A stretch of 64,000 nt of DNA from DATFDN01 sp963818725 (lineage in GTDB: Bacteria; Pseudomonadota; Alphaproteobacteria; Acetobacterales; Acetobacteraceae). The position numbers and the translations under genes are program-made. The stretch covers positions 186,001-250,000 of the forward strand of contig CAWFTU010000009.1 in assembly GCA_963818725.1 (NCBI GenBank), given 5' to 3'. This document shows positions 9,622 to 17,799 of the stretch, one piece after another; position 1 is the stretch's first letter, and each line of letters begins with the position of its first letter. The notes beneath the pieces were generated by a model. The model saw only the letters and a list, made by a program, of their open reading frames with translations, was not told where the DNA came from and searched no databases.

Positions 9622-9769
9622 GTCTCCCTCCGGCGCTCGCCACCCACGCTTCTGCGAACGCGGGGCGGCCCTGCCCGTTGCCGGAACTCGGCTCCGCCCG
9701 GCGGCGTTGCAGCCGCCGAAGCAGCGCGCGGCGCCGCCGCGCACGGCCATGCCATCCAGGAGCGACCCA

Positions 9770-10664
9770 ATGGCTCAGCAGATACCGCTCGACGCCGCCG
9801 CGCTGGCGGGACACGCGGCCGATCACGGGCGGACGACCGAGATCGCCGCCGACCTCGCGTACCGGCGGCTGCTGCCGGTCAACGTGGTCTTCGTGGGCAA
9901 GCCGGGCGCTGGAGATCGCGGCTGGGTGCTGATCGACACGGGGGTGGTGGGCACCGGCCCGCTGATCGTCTCGGCGGCGGCGGAGCGGTTCGGCTCCGGC
10001 GCCCGCCCGGCGGCGATCATCCTGACCCATGGGCACTTCGACCATGTCTGCGCCTTGAAGGACTTGGCCGAGCGCTGGGACGCGCCGGTATACGCGCACC
10101 GGCTGGAGCGGCCCTATCTCGACGGACGCGCCGCCTATCCGCCGCCCGATCCCAGCGTTGGCGGCGGGCTGATGTCGCTGCTCTCGCCGCTCTATCCGCG
10201 CGGGCCCGTCGATGTCGGCGCCCGCCTCCAGGATTTGCCGGCCGACGGCACGGTGCCCCACATGCCGGGCTGGCGGTGGCTGCACACGCCCGGCCACTCG
10301 GCGGGGCACGTCTCGTTCTGGCGGGAGGAGGACCGCGCGCTGATCGCGGGCGACGCGTTCATCACCACGCGCCAAGAGTTCAGCCTATGCCGCGACGGCG
10401 CCCAGTCAGCCCCCAGAGCTGCACGGTCCGCCGATGTACTTCACACCGGACTGGGAGAAGGCGAAGACGTCGGTCCGGCGGCTCGCCGAGTTGGAGCCGG
10501 AGGTCGCCGTCACCGGCCACGGCCCGGCCGCGCATGGTCCGGAGCTGCGGACCGCCCTGCACACGCTGGCGCAGGAGTTCGACAGCGTCGCGGTGCCGAA
10601 GCACGGGCGCTACGTCGGCCATCCCGCCCGCGAGGAGGATGGCAGCGCCTATCCCGCTCCCTGA
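9770..10664 (+). pseudogene. Metallo-beta-lactamase-fold hydrolase, split by a +1 frameshift
   Basis: A zinc hydrolase of the MBL fold, about 297 residues when repaired. The frame from ATG 9770 (RBS AGGAG) contains the metal motif THGHFDHV, then HTPGHSAGHVSFW and GDAF, the third and fourth ligand sites. At 10379 an extra T shifts the frame: TTRQE must be followed by SAYAATAPSQPPELHGPPMYFTPDW from 10380, which runs to PAREEDGSAYPAP and the stop at 10664. TTRQESAYA and LHGPPMYFTPDW are typical neighbours in intact members, which locates the error precisely. The last 16 bp overlap the convergent MFS gene. Substrate unknown. Confidence 0.87.
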
Positions 10665-11830
10665 GCTGGCGCCAAGCGGGCGCGCGCCGCCCAGTGCCAG
10701 CCGACCAGTGCCAGCGCGACAATGATGGGCGGCATGACCGCGAGGTTCAGCGTCTCCCAGCCTGCCGTCGCCTCCAGCGCGCCGGAGGCGAAGGAGGTGC
10801 AGGCGGCGGTGCCGAAGACCAGGACGTCGTTCGTGACCTGCACGCGCACCCGCTCCTCCAGCGTGTGCGCCGTGGTCAGCAGCGTCGTGCCGCCAACGAA
10901 CATGAAGTTCCACCCGATACCGAGCAGCACCAGCGCGATGACGAAGGTGCTGAACAGCGGCGCGAGGGATATGTTGAGCACGACGCAGAGCGCGATCAGC
11001 GCCGCGCCGGCGGCGATCACCGGATGCGCGCCGACGCGCTGGATCAGCGGGCCGGTGAGGAATCCCGGCACGTACATCGCCAGCGAGTGGGCGCGGATCA
11101 CGTCGGCCGAGGCGCCGATGCCGAAGCCGCAGAGCGACATCTGCAGCGGGGTGGAGGCCATCACGAGGTTCATCGCGCCGTACCCCGCCATGGCGCTGAC
11201 CGCCGCGGTGATGAAGGTGGGGCGCGCGAGGATGCTGGCCATCGGCACCGGAACCCCGCGCTGCCGCTCCGCGCGCGGCAGGGCCGTGAAGCTGAGCAGG
11301 CAGGCGGCGAGCAGTGGCAGCGCGAGCTGGCAGAGATAGGTGGCGAGGAACGGGCGGTCGGGCAGCAGCGTGGCGGTGCGCTTGACGACCTCCGGCCCGA
11401 CGATGGCGGCGATCACGCCGCCGGTCATGACCAGCGCGATGGCGCGCGTGCGGGCGTGCGCGTCGGCGACCTCGGCGGCGGCGAAGCGGAGGTGCTGGGA
11501 GATGCCGAACCCCATTCCGGCCGGCACCGCGGCCACGCAGTAGAGCAGAAAACTCTGCCGCCAGACGCCGAGCCCGAAGGTCAGGCTGCCCAGCAGCGCC
11601 ATTCCGATCCCTAGCCAGAACCCAGGCCGCCGCCCGACCCGGGCGAAGACGAACCCGGCCGGGATCGACCCCGCCATCACCGCCGTCATCTGGATCGCCA
11701 TCGGCAAGGTGATCAGCGCCTTGTCGGCGGCCAGCGCGTGGCCGATCAGCGCGGCCATCACGACCTGTCCCGCCATGACAGAGGTCATCATCGCCTGGCA
11801 ACAGAACAGCAGCCACACGTTGCGGTTCAT
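10649..11830 (-). CDS. Major facilitator superfamily transporter
   Basis: A 393-residue inner-membrane transporter with about twelve hydrophobic segments. The inter-segment 2/3 motif region GFVFARVGRRPGFWLGIGMAL is typical of the MFS. No TMAO-, sugar- or drug-specific signature can be recognised. The start codon overlaps the thiL stop by one base (TGATG), so the gene is translationally coupled to thiL. Export or import of a thiamine-related compound is a guess from context only. MFS genes after thiL are not a fixed arrangement. Confidence 0.9.
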   Translation of the reverse strand: MNRNVWLLFCCQAMMTSVMAGQVVMAALIGHALAADKALITLPMAIQMTAVMAGSIPAGFVFARVGRRPGFWLGIGMALLGSLTFGLGVWRQSFLLYCVAAVPAGMGFGISQHLRFAAAEVADAHARTRAIALVMTGGVIAAIVGPEVVKRTATLLPDRPFLATYLCQLALPLLAACLLSFTALPRAERQRGVPVPMASILARPTFITAAVSAMAGYGAMNLVMASTPLQMSLCGFGIGASADVIRAHSLAMYVPGFLTGPLIQRVGAHPVIAAGAALIALCVVLNISLAPLFSTFVIALVLLGIGWNFMFVGGTTLLTTAHTLEERVRVQVTNDVLVFGTAACTSFASGALEATAGWETLNLAVMPPIIVALALVGWHWAARARLAPAQGAG

Positions 11831-12789
11831 CAGAAATGGCTCCAGCCGCCGGGGCCGAGCGCGAGCGGCACCCCGTCCGGGCCGCGCACCATGACGTCTG
11901 GCGGGCCGGCGTGGAAGGCGCCGATCCGCGTGACCGCGATCCCGGCGCGCGCGGCGGCCTCGGCCAAGGCTGGTTCGTTGGCGGGCGGCACGGCGAGCAG
12001 CAGCTCGTAGTCGTCGCCCCCGGTGAGGCAGCGCGCCAGCCAGTCCGGCCCCGCCTGCCGCGCCGGCGCCGAGAGGGGCACGCGGGCTGCTTCCACTGTG
12101 GCGGAGACGTGGCTCGCGCGGCAGAGATGGCCGACATCCTGCACCAGCCCGTCCGAGACGTCCATCGCGGCCGAGGCGACGCCGGCGATGCCGAGGCCGA
12201 GCCGGGGCCGGGGCAGGCGGTAGCGGTCGAGCAGGTGCCCGGTCGGATCGGGGAGCCTCCCTTGCGCGGCCAGCAGCCCGAGCGCGCCGTCGCCGATCGT
12301 CCCCGTGACCCAGACGCCGTCGCCCTCCCGCGCGCCGTCGCGGCGCACCATCGCTCCCGCCGCGACATGCCCGAGGGCGGTGAGCGACAGGCTGAGCGGG
12401 CCGGGGGTGGACGTCGTGTCGCCGCCCAGCAGGGTGATCCCGAACGCGGCCTGGTCCTCCGCCAGACCGGCGGCGAACCCGGCGAAGAAGGCGTCGGGCG
12501 AGCCGCGCGGGGCGGAAACCGTCATCAGATAGCCGAGTGGAACGGCCCCCTTGGCAGCCAGGTCGGAAAGGTTCACGCGCAACAGCTTGCGCCCGATAAG
12601 GTCGGGCGGATCATCGGGCAGGAAATGCACGCCGGAGACCATCGCGTCCACGGTCAGCACCAGATCCCGCCCCGGCGGCGGGGACAGCACAGCGGCGTCG
12701 TCCTGCAACGCCAGCGCGCCCGGCCCGGCGAGCGGGCGGAAGTGGCGCGCGATCAGCGCGAACTCGGCCGGCAGGGCGTTCTCGTGCAT
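11830..12789 (-). CDS. thiL: Thiamine-monophosphate kinase
   Basis: Phosphorylates thiamine monophosphate to thiamine diphosphate, the last step of the cofactor pathway. The 319-residue product begins with EFALIARHFRPLA and carries the ATP/Mg motif QDDAAVL, then TVDAMVSGVHFL and the nucleotide-binding region NLSDLAAKGAVPLGYL. A central VTGTIGDGALGL and a C-terminal TGGDDYELLLAVP complete the PurM/ThiL-like order. Length matches the family. It lies between an alpha/beta hydrolase gene (9 bp upstream) and an MFS gene (1-bp overlap), all on the same strand. Confidence 0.95.
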   Translation of the reverse strand: MHENALPAEFALIARHFRPLAGPGALALQDDAAVLSPPPGRDLVLTVDAMVSGVHFLPDDPPDLIGRKLLRVNLSDLAAKGAVPLGYLMTVSAPRGSPDAFFAGFAAGLAEDQAAFGITLLGGDTTSTPGPLSLSLTALGHVAAGAMVRRDGAREGDGVWVTGTIGDGALGLLAAQGRLPDPTGHLLDRYRLPRPRLGLGIAGVASAAMDVSDGLVQDVGHLCRASHVSATVEAARVPLSAPARQAGPDWLARCLTGGDDYELLLAVPPANEPALAEAAARAGIAVTRIGAFHAGPPDVMVRGPDGVPLALGPGGWSHF

Positions 12790-12798
12790 GGGCGCCAG

Positions 12799-13590
12799 CT
12801 ATAGCCCGAGCGAGGCAAGGAAACGCCCGATCGCCTCGGCCACGATGCCGGGCGTCTGCACCGCCATGAAGTGGCCCGTGTCCAACGCCTGGAAGCGCGC
12901 CCTCGGCACGGCGCGCGCCAGTGGCTCGACCAGCGCGGGCGGGCGCAGGCCGTCCCTGGTGCCGGCCAGGAACAGGGCAGGGCAGGTGATATCGCCCAGC
13001 TCCTCGTCGATCCGGGCCTCGGCCAGCATCCGATAGATCGCGCCGTAGCTCTCCGGGTCGTTGGCGAGCCAGCGGGCGCGGAAGCGGCGATACTGTTCGG
13101 CGTCGTGGCGCACCTCCGGCGGATAGGACGCGGCGAAGCTGTCCTCGATCACCCCGGCCGGCCCGAGCCGCTCCATCGCCTCGGCGCGCGCGATCGTGGC
13201 CGCGCGGTTGTGCGCGGCGACGCCCGTTGCCGGACCCATGGCGATCAGGGCGGCGACACGATCGGGGGAGCGGGCAGCCGTGTGCAGCACGATCCCGCCG
13301 CCGACCGCGCAGCCCGCCAGCGCGGCCTTGCCGCCGATCCCGAGCGCGTCGAGCAGCGCGATCAGATCCGCGGCCATGATGTCGAACGTCACCGTGCCCT
13401 TGATTTTCTCCGATTGTCCCGCGCCGCGCGTGTCGTAGCGAAGCACACGCCGCCCGCGCGCCAGCACCGGCACGATCTGATCCCAGCTCTCCAGCGTGCC
13501 GCCCATCTCGTGGACCAGCCCGAGGGTGCTCGTCCCCTCGCCGGCGATATCGTAGCGCAGGGCGGTGCCGTTGACCTCGATCCAGTCCAT
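12799..13590 (-). CDS. Alpha/beta hydrolase-fold protein lacking the usual nucleophile
   Basis: A 263-residue alpha/beta hydrolase most like 3-oxoadipate enol-lactonase-type proteins. The oxyanion-side motif HEMGG, the RYDTRGAGQS loop, an acid in GTRDG and the catalytic His in LDTGHFM are all present. The nucleophile elbow, normally GxSxG, reads GCAVGG, so the Ser position is Ala with a Cys one residue earlier. The protein may therefore be non-catalytic, use a different nucleophile or bind rather than cleave a ligand. It precedes thiL by 9 bp, probably in one operon. Function unassigned. Confidence 0.85.
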   Translation of the reverse strand: MDWIEVNGTALRYDIAGEGTSTLGLVHEMGGTLESWDQIVPVLARGRRVLRYDTRGAGQSEKIKGTVTFDIMAADLIALLDALGIGGKAALAGCAVGGGIVLHTAARSPDRVAALIAMGPATGVAAHNRAATIARAEAMERLGPAGVIEDSFAASYPPEVRHDAEQYRRFRARWLANDPESYGAIYRMLAEARIDEELGDITCPALFLAGTRDGLRPPALVEPLARAVPRARFQALDTGHFMAVQTPGIVAEAIGRFLASLGL

Positions 13591-13628
13591 GAGCCCTCAC
13601 ACTCGCCGATCGCCATGCTCCGTCGCGT

Positions 13629-14336
13629 TCATGATGTTTCGCGGGCGAGTTCCAGGACACGGTCCTTCGTGGGAAGACTCCTGGGCCGCCTCTTGCCCCG
13701 TCCGCTCCGCATGGTCAGGAACGCCAGCGCCATCCAGCCGCCATGGAAGGCCAGCCCGGCCAGCAGCACAAGCCCGCCAGGGACCGGGCCGATCGTCGCC
13801 CGGGCCACGAAATCGTCGAACGAGTCGATCGGTATCGGGTGGATGACCAGCTTGCCGACGTAGGCAGTGACCTGGATGCCGAAGACCCAGCAATAGTTCT
13901 TGCGCAGGCGACGTCCCAGCGCGTCCAGCAGGCTGATGTGCAGGCGCGGCCTGCGGTAGTCCTGGTGCAGGATCTCGTTCCAGCCGTTGCCGACATCAAC
14001 GCCCCGCCCGAGCAGGATCGGCCCGAAGAATTGCGTCTCCAGGATGTGCGCGCGAACCCGCCAGAAATCGAAGAAACGGTAGCGCCGCGCCTCAATATAG
14101 AGGAACACCGTGACCATCAGGCCCACCACGACCAGCGGCAGTGGCGAGGCGATCGCGTCCCTGAACGTGAGCGACAAGGCGAGGCCGGTGGTGATGACGG
14201 CCCAATTGGTCGTGGCGTCAAGCCGTGTCCGCCAGACGGTGCTGCGATACAGCTCGCCGCGATACAGATGCGCCAGCGCGCCGATCTCAGGTGCGTTGAA
14301 CACCGGGGGCTTCTCCGGGTCAGCTCTATCATCCAT
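13629..14336 (-). CDS. DUF2270-family integral membrane protein
   Basis: A 235-residue predicted membrane protein of the DUF2270 family. The start ALAHLYRGELYRSTVWRTRLDATTNWAV is the family hallmark. Two closely spaced membrane segments (around residues 45-80) precede EARRYRFFDFWRVRAHILE, and two more lie near the C-terminus. Function is unknown. It is divergent from the ABC substrate-binding gene with 201 bp between. Confidence 0.85.
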   Translation of the reverse strand: MDDRADPEKPPVFNAPEIGALAHLYRGELYRSTVWRTRLDATTNWAVITTGLALSLTFRDAIASPLPLVVVGLMVTVFLYIEARRYRFFDFWRVRAHILETQFFGPILLGRGVDVGNGWNEILHQDYRRPRLHISLLDALGRRLRKNYCWVFGIQVTAYVGKLVIHPIPIDSFDDFVARATIGPVPGGLVLLAGLAFHGGWMALAFLTMRSGRGKRRPRSLPTKDRVLELARETS

Positions 14337-14537
14337 GACTGTTGTTCTCCCGTATCAGTGCTGCTCGGCCCAACCTGGTCGCGGTGTAAGCGGCCGGCAC
14401 GGCCGCCAGTATGCACAGCGGCGCTCTATCCGGCAGCACGCAGGCGTGATCCCCGGCGTGCTCCAAAGCGCGTAGTTGATTCAAGACGCACAGGAAGGAG
14501 CACAGCCGCTGGGAGGGCTGCTTCAGGGAGGACAGCG

Positions 14538-15746
14538 ATGATCACACGCAGGATGACAATGGCCGCCGGGCTCGCCGCGATGGCCAGCGTGCGTGCCGCC
14601 GGGGCGGCCGAGTGGCCGGGAGTGAGCGCGACGACGCTCACGATCGGCAACACCATGCCTTATAGCGGGCCAGCCTCCGGCTATGCCACGCTCGGCTATA
14701 CCGACGCGGCGTTCTTCAAGAGTGTCAACGATCAGGGCGGCGTTGCCGGGCACCGGATCGACTTCATCTCGCTGAACGACAGTTACAGCCCGAAGCTTAC
14801 CCTGGAAGCTGTCCGGCGGCTGGTCGAGCAGGACCAGGTCGCCTTCCTGTTCCAAACGCTCGGCACGCCGACCAACTCCGCGATCGTTGAGTATGTCAAC
14901 AAGAGGCAGATCCCGCATCTGTTCCTCGCCTCCGGCGCGAGCAAGTGGGGTGACTACAAGAGATGGCCCTGGACAATGGGCTGGCAGCCCAGTTACCGCG
15001 CCGAGGCGCAGATCTACACCCGCTACATCCTTGCGGAAGTGAAGGACCCACGCATCGCGATCCTCTACCAGAGCGATTCTTTCGGACGGGACTATCTAGA
15101 CGGTGTGCGCGACGTGTTGGGCGCGGACTGGAGGCAGCGCGTTGTGCGGACAGCAGGTTATGAATTTTCGGACGCGGCCATCGACAGCCAGATCGCGGCG
15201 TTGCAGGAGTCGGGCGCGAACACGCTGATCGTGGCAGCCACCCCAAGGTACGCCGTGCAGGCCATCCGCAAGGTGCGTGACCTGAGCTGGAAGCCGGTGT
15301 TCTTCCTGACCAACGTCTCAACGTCGGCAACCATTGTGATGATCCCCGCGGGCGCCGAGAACGGGGTCGGAATCATCACCGCCGGCTATCTGAAGGATCC
15401 GACCGATCCGGCCTGGGCGAGTGACGCCGGAATGAACGAGTGGCGGAGCTTCATGGCCAAGTACATGCCGGGCGCGAGCCTGAACGACAGTGGCACAGTG
15501 GTTGGCTACGGCGCGAGCCGGACCATGTTGCGCGTATTGAAGCAGTGCGAGGGCGACTTCTCTCGGCCAAGCGTGATGCGTCAGGCCGAAAGCCTGCACC
15601 AGGTCGAAAATCCGGTGCTGCTGCCTGGGATCACGCTCAGTACCAGCCCCACCGACCACCGTCCGATCAAGGCCATGCAGCTCATGCGGTGGACGGGGAA
15701 GACGTGGGATCGGTTCGGCAAACTGATCGAGGGGGCGGAGGCGTGA
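14538..15746 (+). CDS. ABC transporter substrate-binding protein, branched-chain amino-acid type
   Basis: A 402-residue periplasmic binding protein (Peripla_BP_6/LivK-like). The N-terminus MITRRMTMAAGLAAMASVRAAGA is a signal peptide with a possible Tat motif. The mature part starts with LTIGNTMPYSGPASGYATLG, typical of this family, and SDSFGRDYLDGV sits between the two lobes. The ATG at 14538 follows AGGGAGGACAGCG. No permease or ATPase genes are beside it, so it is an orphan receptor here. In some alphaproteobacteria orphan receptors of this class are numerous and bind aromatic or carboxylate ligands. The ligand is unknown. Confidence 0.9.
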   Translation: MITRRMTMAAGLAAMASVRAAGAAEWPGVSATTLTIGNTMPYSGPASGYATLGYTDAAFFKSVNDQGGVAGHRIDFISLNDSYSPKLTLEAVRRLVEQDQVAFLFQTLGTPTNSAIVEYVNKRQIPHLFLASGASKWGDYKRWPWTMGWQPSYRAEAQIYTRYILAEVKDPRIAILYQSDSFGRDYLDGVRDVLGADWRQRVVRTAGYEFSDAAIDSQIAALQESGANTLIVAATPRYAVQAIRKVRDLSWKPVFFLTNVSTSATIVMIPAGAENGVGIITAGYLKDPTDPAWASDAGMNEWRSFMAKYMPGASLNDSGTVVGYGASRTMLRVLKQCEGDFSRPSVMRQAESLHQVENPVLLPGITLSTSPTDHRPIKAMQLMRWTGKTWDRFGKLIEGAEA

Positions 15747-15819
15747 TCGCTGCGACGCGGCTCGGTGCCTGGACGTTCGGCGCGGGAAGCCGATAAGCGG
15801 GTCCATCTCATTTGGGCAG

Positions 15820-15849
15820 AAAAAACACCGGCAGGACAAGCCCGCCGGC
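15820..15849 (-). terminator. Rho-independent terminator of the cupredoxin operon
   Basis: Read on the minus strand, a GC stem (CCGGCGGG / CCTGCCGG with one mismatch pair and a 5-nt loop CTTGT) is followed after two bases by six T residues. It lies about 50 bp beyond the cupredoxin stop codon and in the right orientation to end the 17620-15897 transcription unit. Confidence 0.75.
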
Positions 15850-15896
15850 ACCTGAAGCGGCCGCGCTAGCAGCCGCTAAGGCGGACCCGGCCCCGA

Positions 15897-16265
15897 TCAG
15901 CCCTGGACGATGATTCGCCCCCGCATGTGCGGGTGGATTCCGCAGACATAGTCGAACGCGCCGGGCTGGTCGAAGCGGTGGGCGAAGCTCTCCTTCGTGT
16001 CCATCGGGTGCGAGTGCAGGTTCAGCGACTGGCAGTAGATGCTGTGCGAGATGTCGTCCTCGTTCACCCATGTCACCGTGGCGCCCGGCGCGATGGTGAG
16101 CGGAGTCGGCGAGAAAGTGAAGTTGTCGATCGTCACCATCGGTTCGGCGGCCCCGGCGCGCGTCGCGCGGAGGACGGGAACGAGGGAGGCGACGGCGGCG
16201 GCGCCGATGAAGCGGCGCAGCAGGACGCGCCGGCCGTGATCGGCCAGGCTCATCATCTCGGTCAT
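15897..16265 (-). CDS. Exported cupredoxin (plastocyanin/amicyanin-like)
   Basis: A 122-residue blue-copper-type protein. The N-terminus GRRVLLRRFIGAAAVASLVPVL looks like a twin-arginine signal, so the protein is probably exported folded. Copper ligands are visible: the His in NEDDISHSIYC, then the cluster YVCGIHPHMRG with Cys, His and Met in the usual spacing. A small soluble electron carrier or copper-binding protein in the periplasm is expected. It starts 10 bp after the metallophosphoesterase stop, so the two are probably cotranscribed. Position beside an ECF sigma pair suggests stress-induced expression. Confidence 0.9.
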   Translation of the reverse strand: MTEMMSLADHGRRVLLRRFIGAAAVASLVPVLRATRAGAAEPMVTIDNFTFSPTPLTIAPGATVTWVNEDDISHSIYCQSLNLHSHPMDTKESFAHRFDQPGAFDYVCGIHPHMRGRIIVQG

Positions 16266-16275
16266 GGGCAGCTTC

Positions 16276-17193
16276 CTAGATCAGCGGCCGGTCGACGATG
16301 GCGAGCGGCGCCGTGGTCGAGACCAGGCTCACGCGGGCGATGCCGAGGTGCTTGCCAAGCTCCCCGGCGGGCACGGCCATAGGGCCGGGGCCTTTCGCCG
16401 TGCCCGGCTCGGGCTGCGGAAAGGCGGTGGAGCGAGCGGTGTGGAACGCCACATGGCCCTCGACCTTCTGCATCACCTGATGGATGTGCCCGTTCAGCAC
16501 CGTGACCGAGCCGAATCGCTTCAGATAGCCCAACGCTTGCGCGCCGTCGGCGGTGCCCCAGCCCCACGGCTCATAGACCGTCCACAGCGGCACATGCGCC
16601 ATCACCACGACCGGCGTGCTGGAAGACAGATGCGCGACATCGTCCTCGAGCCACTCCAGTTGCTCATGGCCGAGGTCTCCGAGGCCTTTGCCTTGCAGAT
16701 TCACCACGTTCACCAGGCCGATGAAATGCACGCCGCCGGCGTCGAAGCTGTACCAGCCGTCGCCCTTGGCGCCCTTGCCGAAGCGGTTGAGGTAGCTCTT
16801 GCCGTCCTCCTCCAGGATGTCGTGCTCGCCGGGCACCGTGTAGGCGGCGAGACCGGTCGCGCCCATCAGCTTCTGGCAGGTGTCGAACTGCGCCGGCTTC
16901 GACAGGTGCGAGATGTCGCCGGTGTGGATCATGAACGCCGGGCGATCCGGCAGGGCCTGGACTTGCGCCAACGCCCGCTGGAGCGTCTCCGTCGTGTGCG
17001 GGTTGGCGGGCTTGTCGAAGCCCAGGTGGCTGTCGCTGATCTGCACAAAGTTGAAGCCCGCCGTCGCGGCCTCGGCGGTGCCGACCAGGCGCGCGCGCGG
17101 GATGCCGCCGGTGACGGTCCACACCATCGCCGTGCCCGCCCAACTCATGCACCTCAGCACTGTGCGGCGGTCGAAGGTCGTCTCGCTAGACAT
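16276..17193 (-). CDS. Tat-exported metallophosphoesterase
   Basis: A 305-residue calcineurin-like phosphoesterase. A twin-arginine signal (DRRTVLRCMSWAG) leads to an AxA-type cleavage region. Metal-site motifs appear in order: DSHLG, GDISH, GEHD (an E in place of the common N of GNHD), AHVP and GHIHQ. The ATG at 17193 is chosen because it places the Tat signal at the N-terminus. A GGAATA-N16-GGTC promoter-like sequence lies at 17235-17260 just upstream. The cupredoxin gene follows. Substrate unknown; pairing of such an esterase with a cupredoxin and an ECF sigma factor recurs in proteobacteria to my knowledge. Confidence 0.9.
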   Translation of the reverse strand: MSSETTFDRRTVLRCMSWAGTAMVWTVTGGIPRARLVGTAEAATAGFNFVQISDSHLGFDKPANPHTTETLQRALAQVQALPDRPAFMIHTGDISHLSKPAQFDTCQKLMGATGLAAYTVPGEHDILEEDGKSYLNRFGKGAKGDGWYSFDAGGVHFIGLVNVVNLQGKGLGDLGHEQLEWLEDDVAHLSSSTPVVVMAHVPLWTVYEPWGWGTADGAQALGYLKRFGSVTVLNGHIHQVMQKVEGHVAFHTARSTAFPQPEPGTAKGPGPMAVPAGELGKHLGIARVSLVSTTAPLAIVDRPLI

Positions 17194-17234
17194 GATACTT
17201 TCCGTTCCAGTTCGCCATGATCGGCTGGCCAAGA

Positions 17235-17260
17235 GACCGCCTCGGCGTCGCGTCTATTCC
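17235..17260 (-). promoter_or_regulatory. Candidate ECF-sigma promoter upstream of the metallophosphoesterase
   Basis: On the minus strand GGAATA (17255-17260) is followed by exactly 16 bases and GGTC (17235-17238). The same spacing and boxes occur at 17695-17720 and 17744-17769. The -35-like box overlaps the stop codon of the small gene at 17254. A start site near 17228 would give a leader of about 35 nt. Confidence 0.65.
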
Positions 17261-17448
17261 AGGCGCAAGCAATTTTTCTCGGATACGAGAAAGCCGGCGT
17301 CGCCGCCGGCCTCCTTTGACGCCGCCTTGCCATTCGGCTGGCTTTGCATGGGTGGACGCGCGGGATCGTTGGAGGACGGAAGGATCAGGGCACTGGAGAA
17401 CAGCGCCAGGATCAGGGCGCCGCCGACGACCCCGATTGTATCCAGCAT
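17254..17448 (-). CDS. Small membrane-anchored hypothetical protein (64 aa)
   Basis: A 64-residue product from ATG 17448, preceded by GGACGGAG. One hydrophobic segment (IGVVGGALILALFSSALIL, residues 4-22) is followed by a polar tail rich in Ser, Pro, Lys and Gly. It lies 25 bp after the 48-residue exported peptide gene and 60 bp before the metallophosphoesterase, on the same strand. The organisation suggests membership of the ECF-controlled unit. No family is recognised. Confidence 0.6.
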   Translation of the reverse strand: MLDTIGVVGGALILALFSSALILPSSNDPARPPMQSQPNGKAASKEAGGDAGFLVSEKNCLRLE

Positions 17449-17473
17449 CGTGGCTCCGTCCGATGACCGCTCG

Positions 17474-17620
17474 TCAGCCGGCGCCGCCGCCACTGCCCAG
17501 AGCGCCCCCGCCGTTGCCATTGTTCCACGTTGCTGCATGGGCCTGACCGCTCGGGATCAGCGTCGTGCCGCCAACCGCGACGCCAAGGATCAGGGCAAAG
17601 GCGATCATTGTTGCTTTCAT
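17474..17620 (-). CDS. Exported Gly-rich micropeptide (48 aa)
   Basis: A 48-residue reading frame below usual gene-calling length. It has a strong ribosome site (AAGGAGG, 8 nt before ATG 17620). The N-terminus MKATMIAFALILGVAVGG is a Sec-type signal with a likely cleavage site after GQAHA. The mature part is only about 19 residues and Gly/Asn-rich (WNNGNGGGALGSGGGAG). It is the first gene after a GGAATA-N16-GGTC promoter at 17695-17720. Function unknown. Confidence 0.7.
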   Translation of the reverse strand: MKATMIAFALILGVAVGGTTLIPSGQAHAATWNNGNGGGALGSGGGAG

Positions 17621-17694
17621 GGTGGTCCTCCTTGCTGGCCTCCGCGCCTATCGCGGCTGCCGACCCGGCGCGGGTCGCGCCCGGTTGCCGTGAA

Positions 17695-17720
17695 GACCGC
17701 CTATGCAACAGGGCTATTCC
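17695..17720 (-). promoter_or_regulatory. Candidate ECF-sigma promoter for the micropeptide unit
   Basis: On the minus strand GGAATA (17715-17720), 16 bases, then GGTC (17695-17698). It lies 75 bp upstream of the ATG at 17620 and is back to back with the promoter-like site of the sigma gene. Confidence 0.7.
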
Positions 17721-17743
17721 ATGTGAAATTTTTCGGCAGAAAG

Positions 17744-17769
17744 GGAATAGAATGGACATCTCCGCGGTC
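17744..17769 (+). promoter_or_regulatory. Candidate autoregulatory ECF-sigma promoter
   Basis: On the plus strand GGAATA (17744-17749), 16 bases, then GGTC (17766-17769). Initiation about 8 bases further on would leave a leader of about 23 nt before the TTG start of the sigma gene at 17800. ECF genes are commonly autoregulated, which fits. Confidence 0.7.
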
Positions 17770-17799
17770 ATGGCCGTGGAGGCGGACCGGAGCTGATCC

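Noticed and set aside
10665..11614. Plus-strand extension of the MBL hydrolase frame through the MFS gene
   Set aside because: The long frame arises from the frameshift at 10379; the true hydrolase ends at 10664 in another frame and the rest is antisense to a transporter gene.
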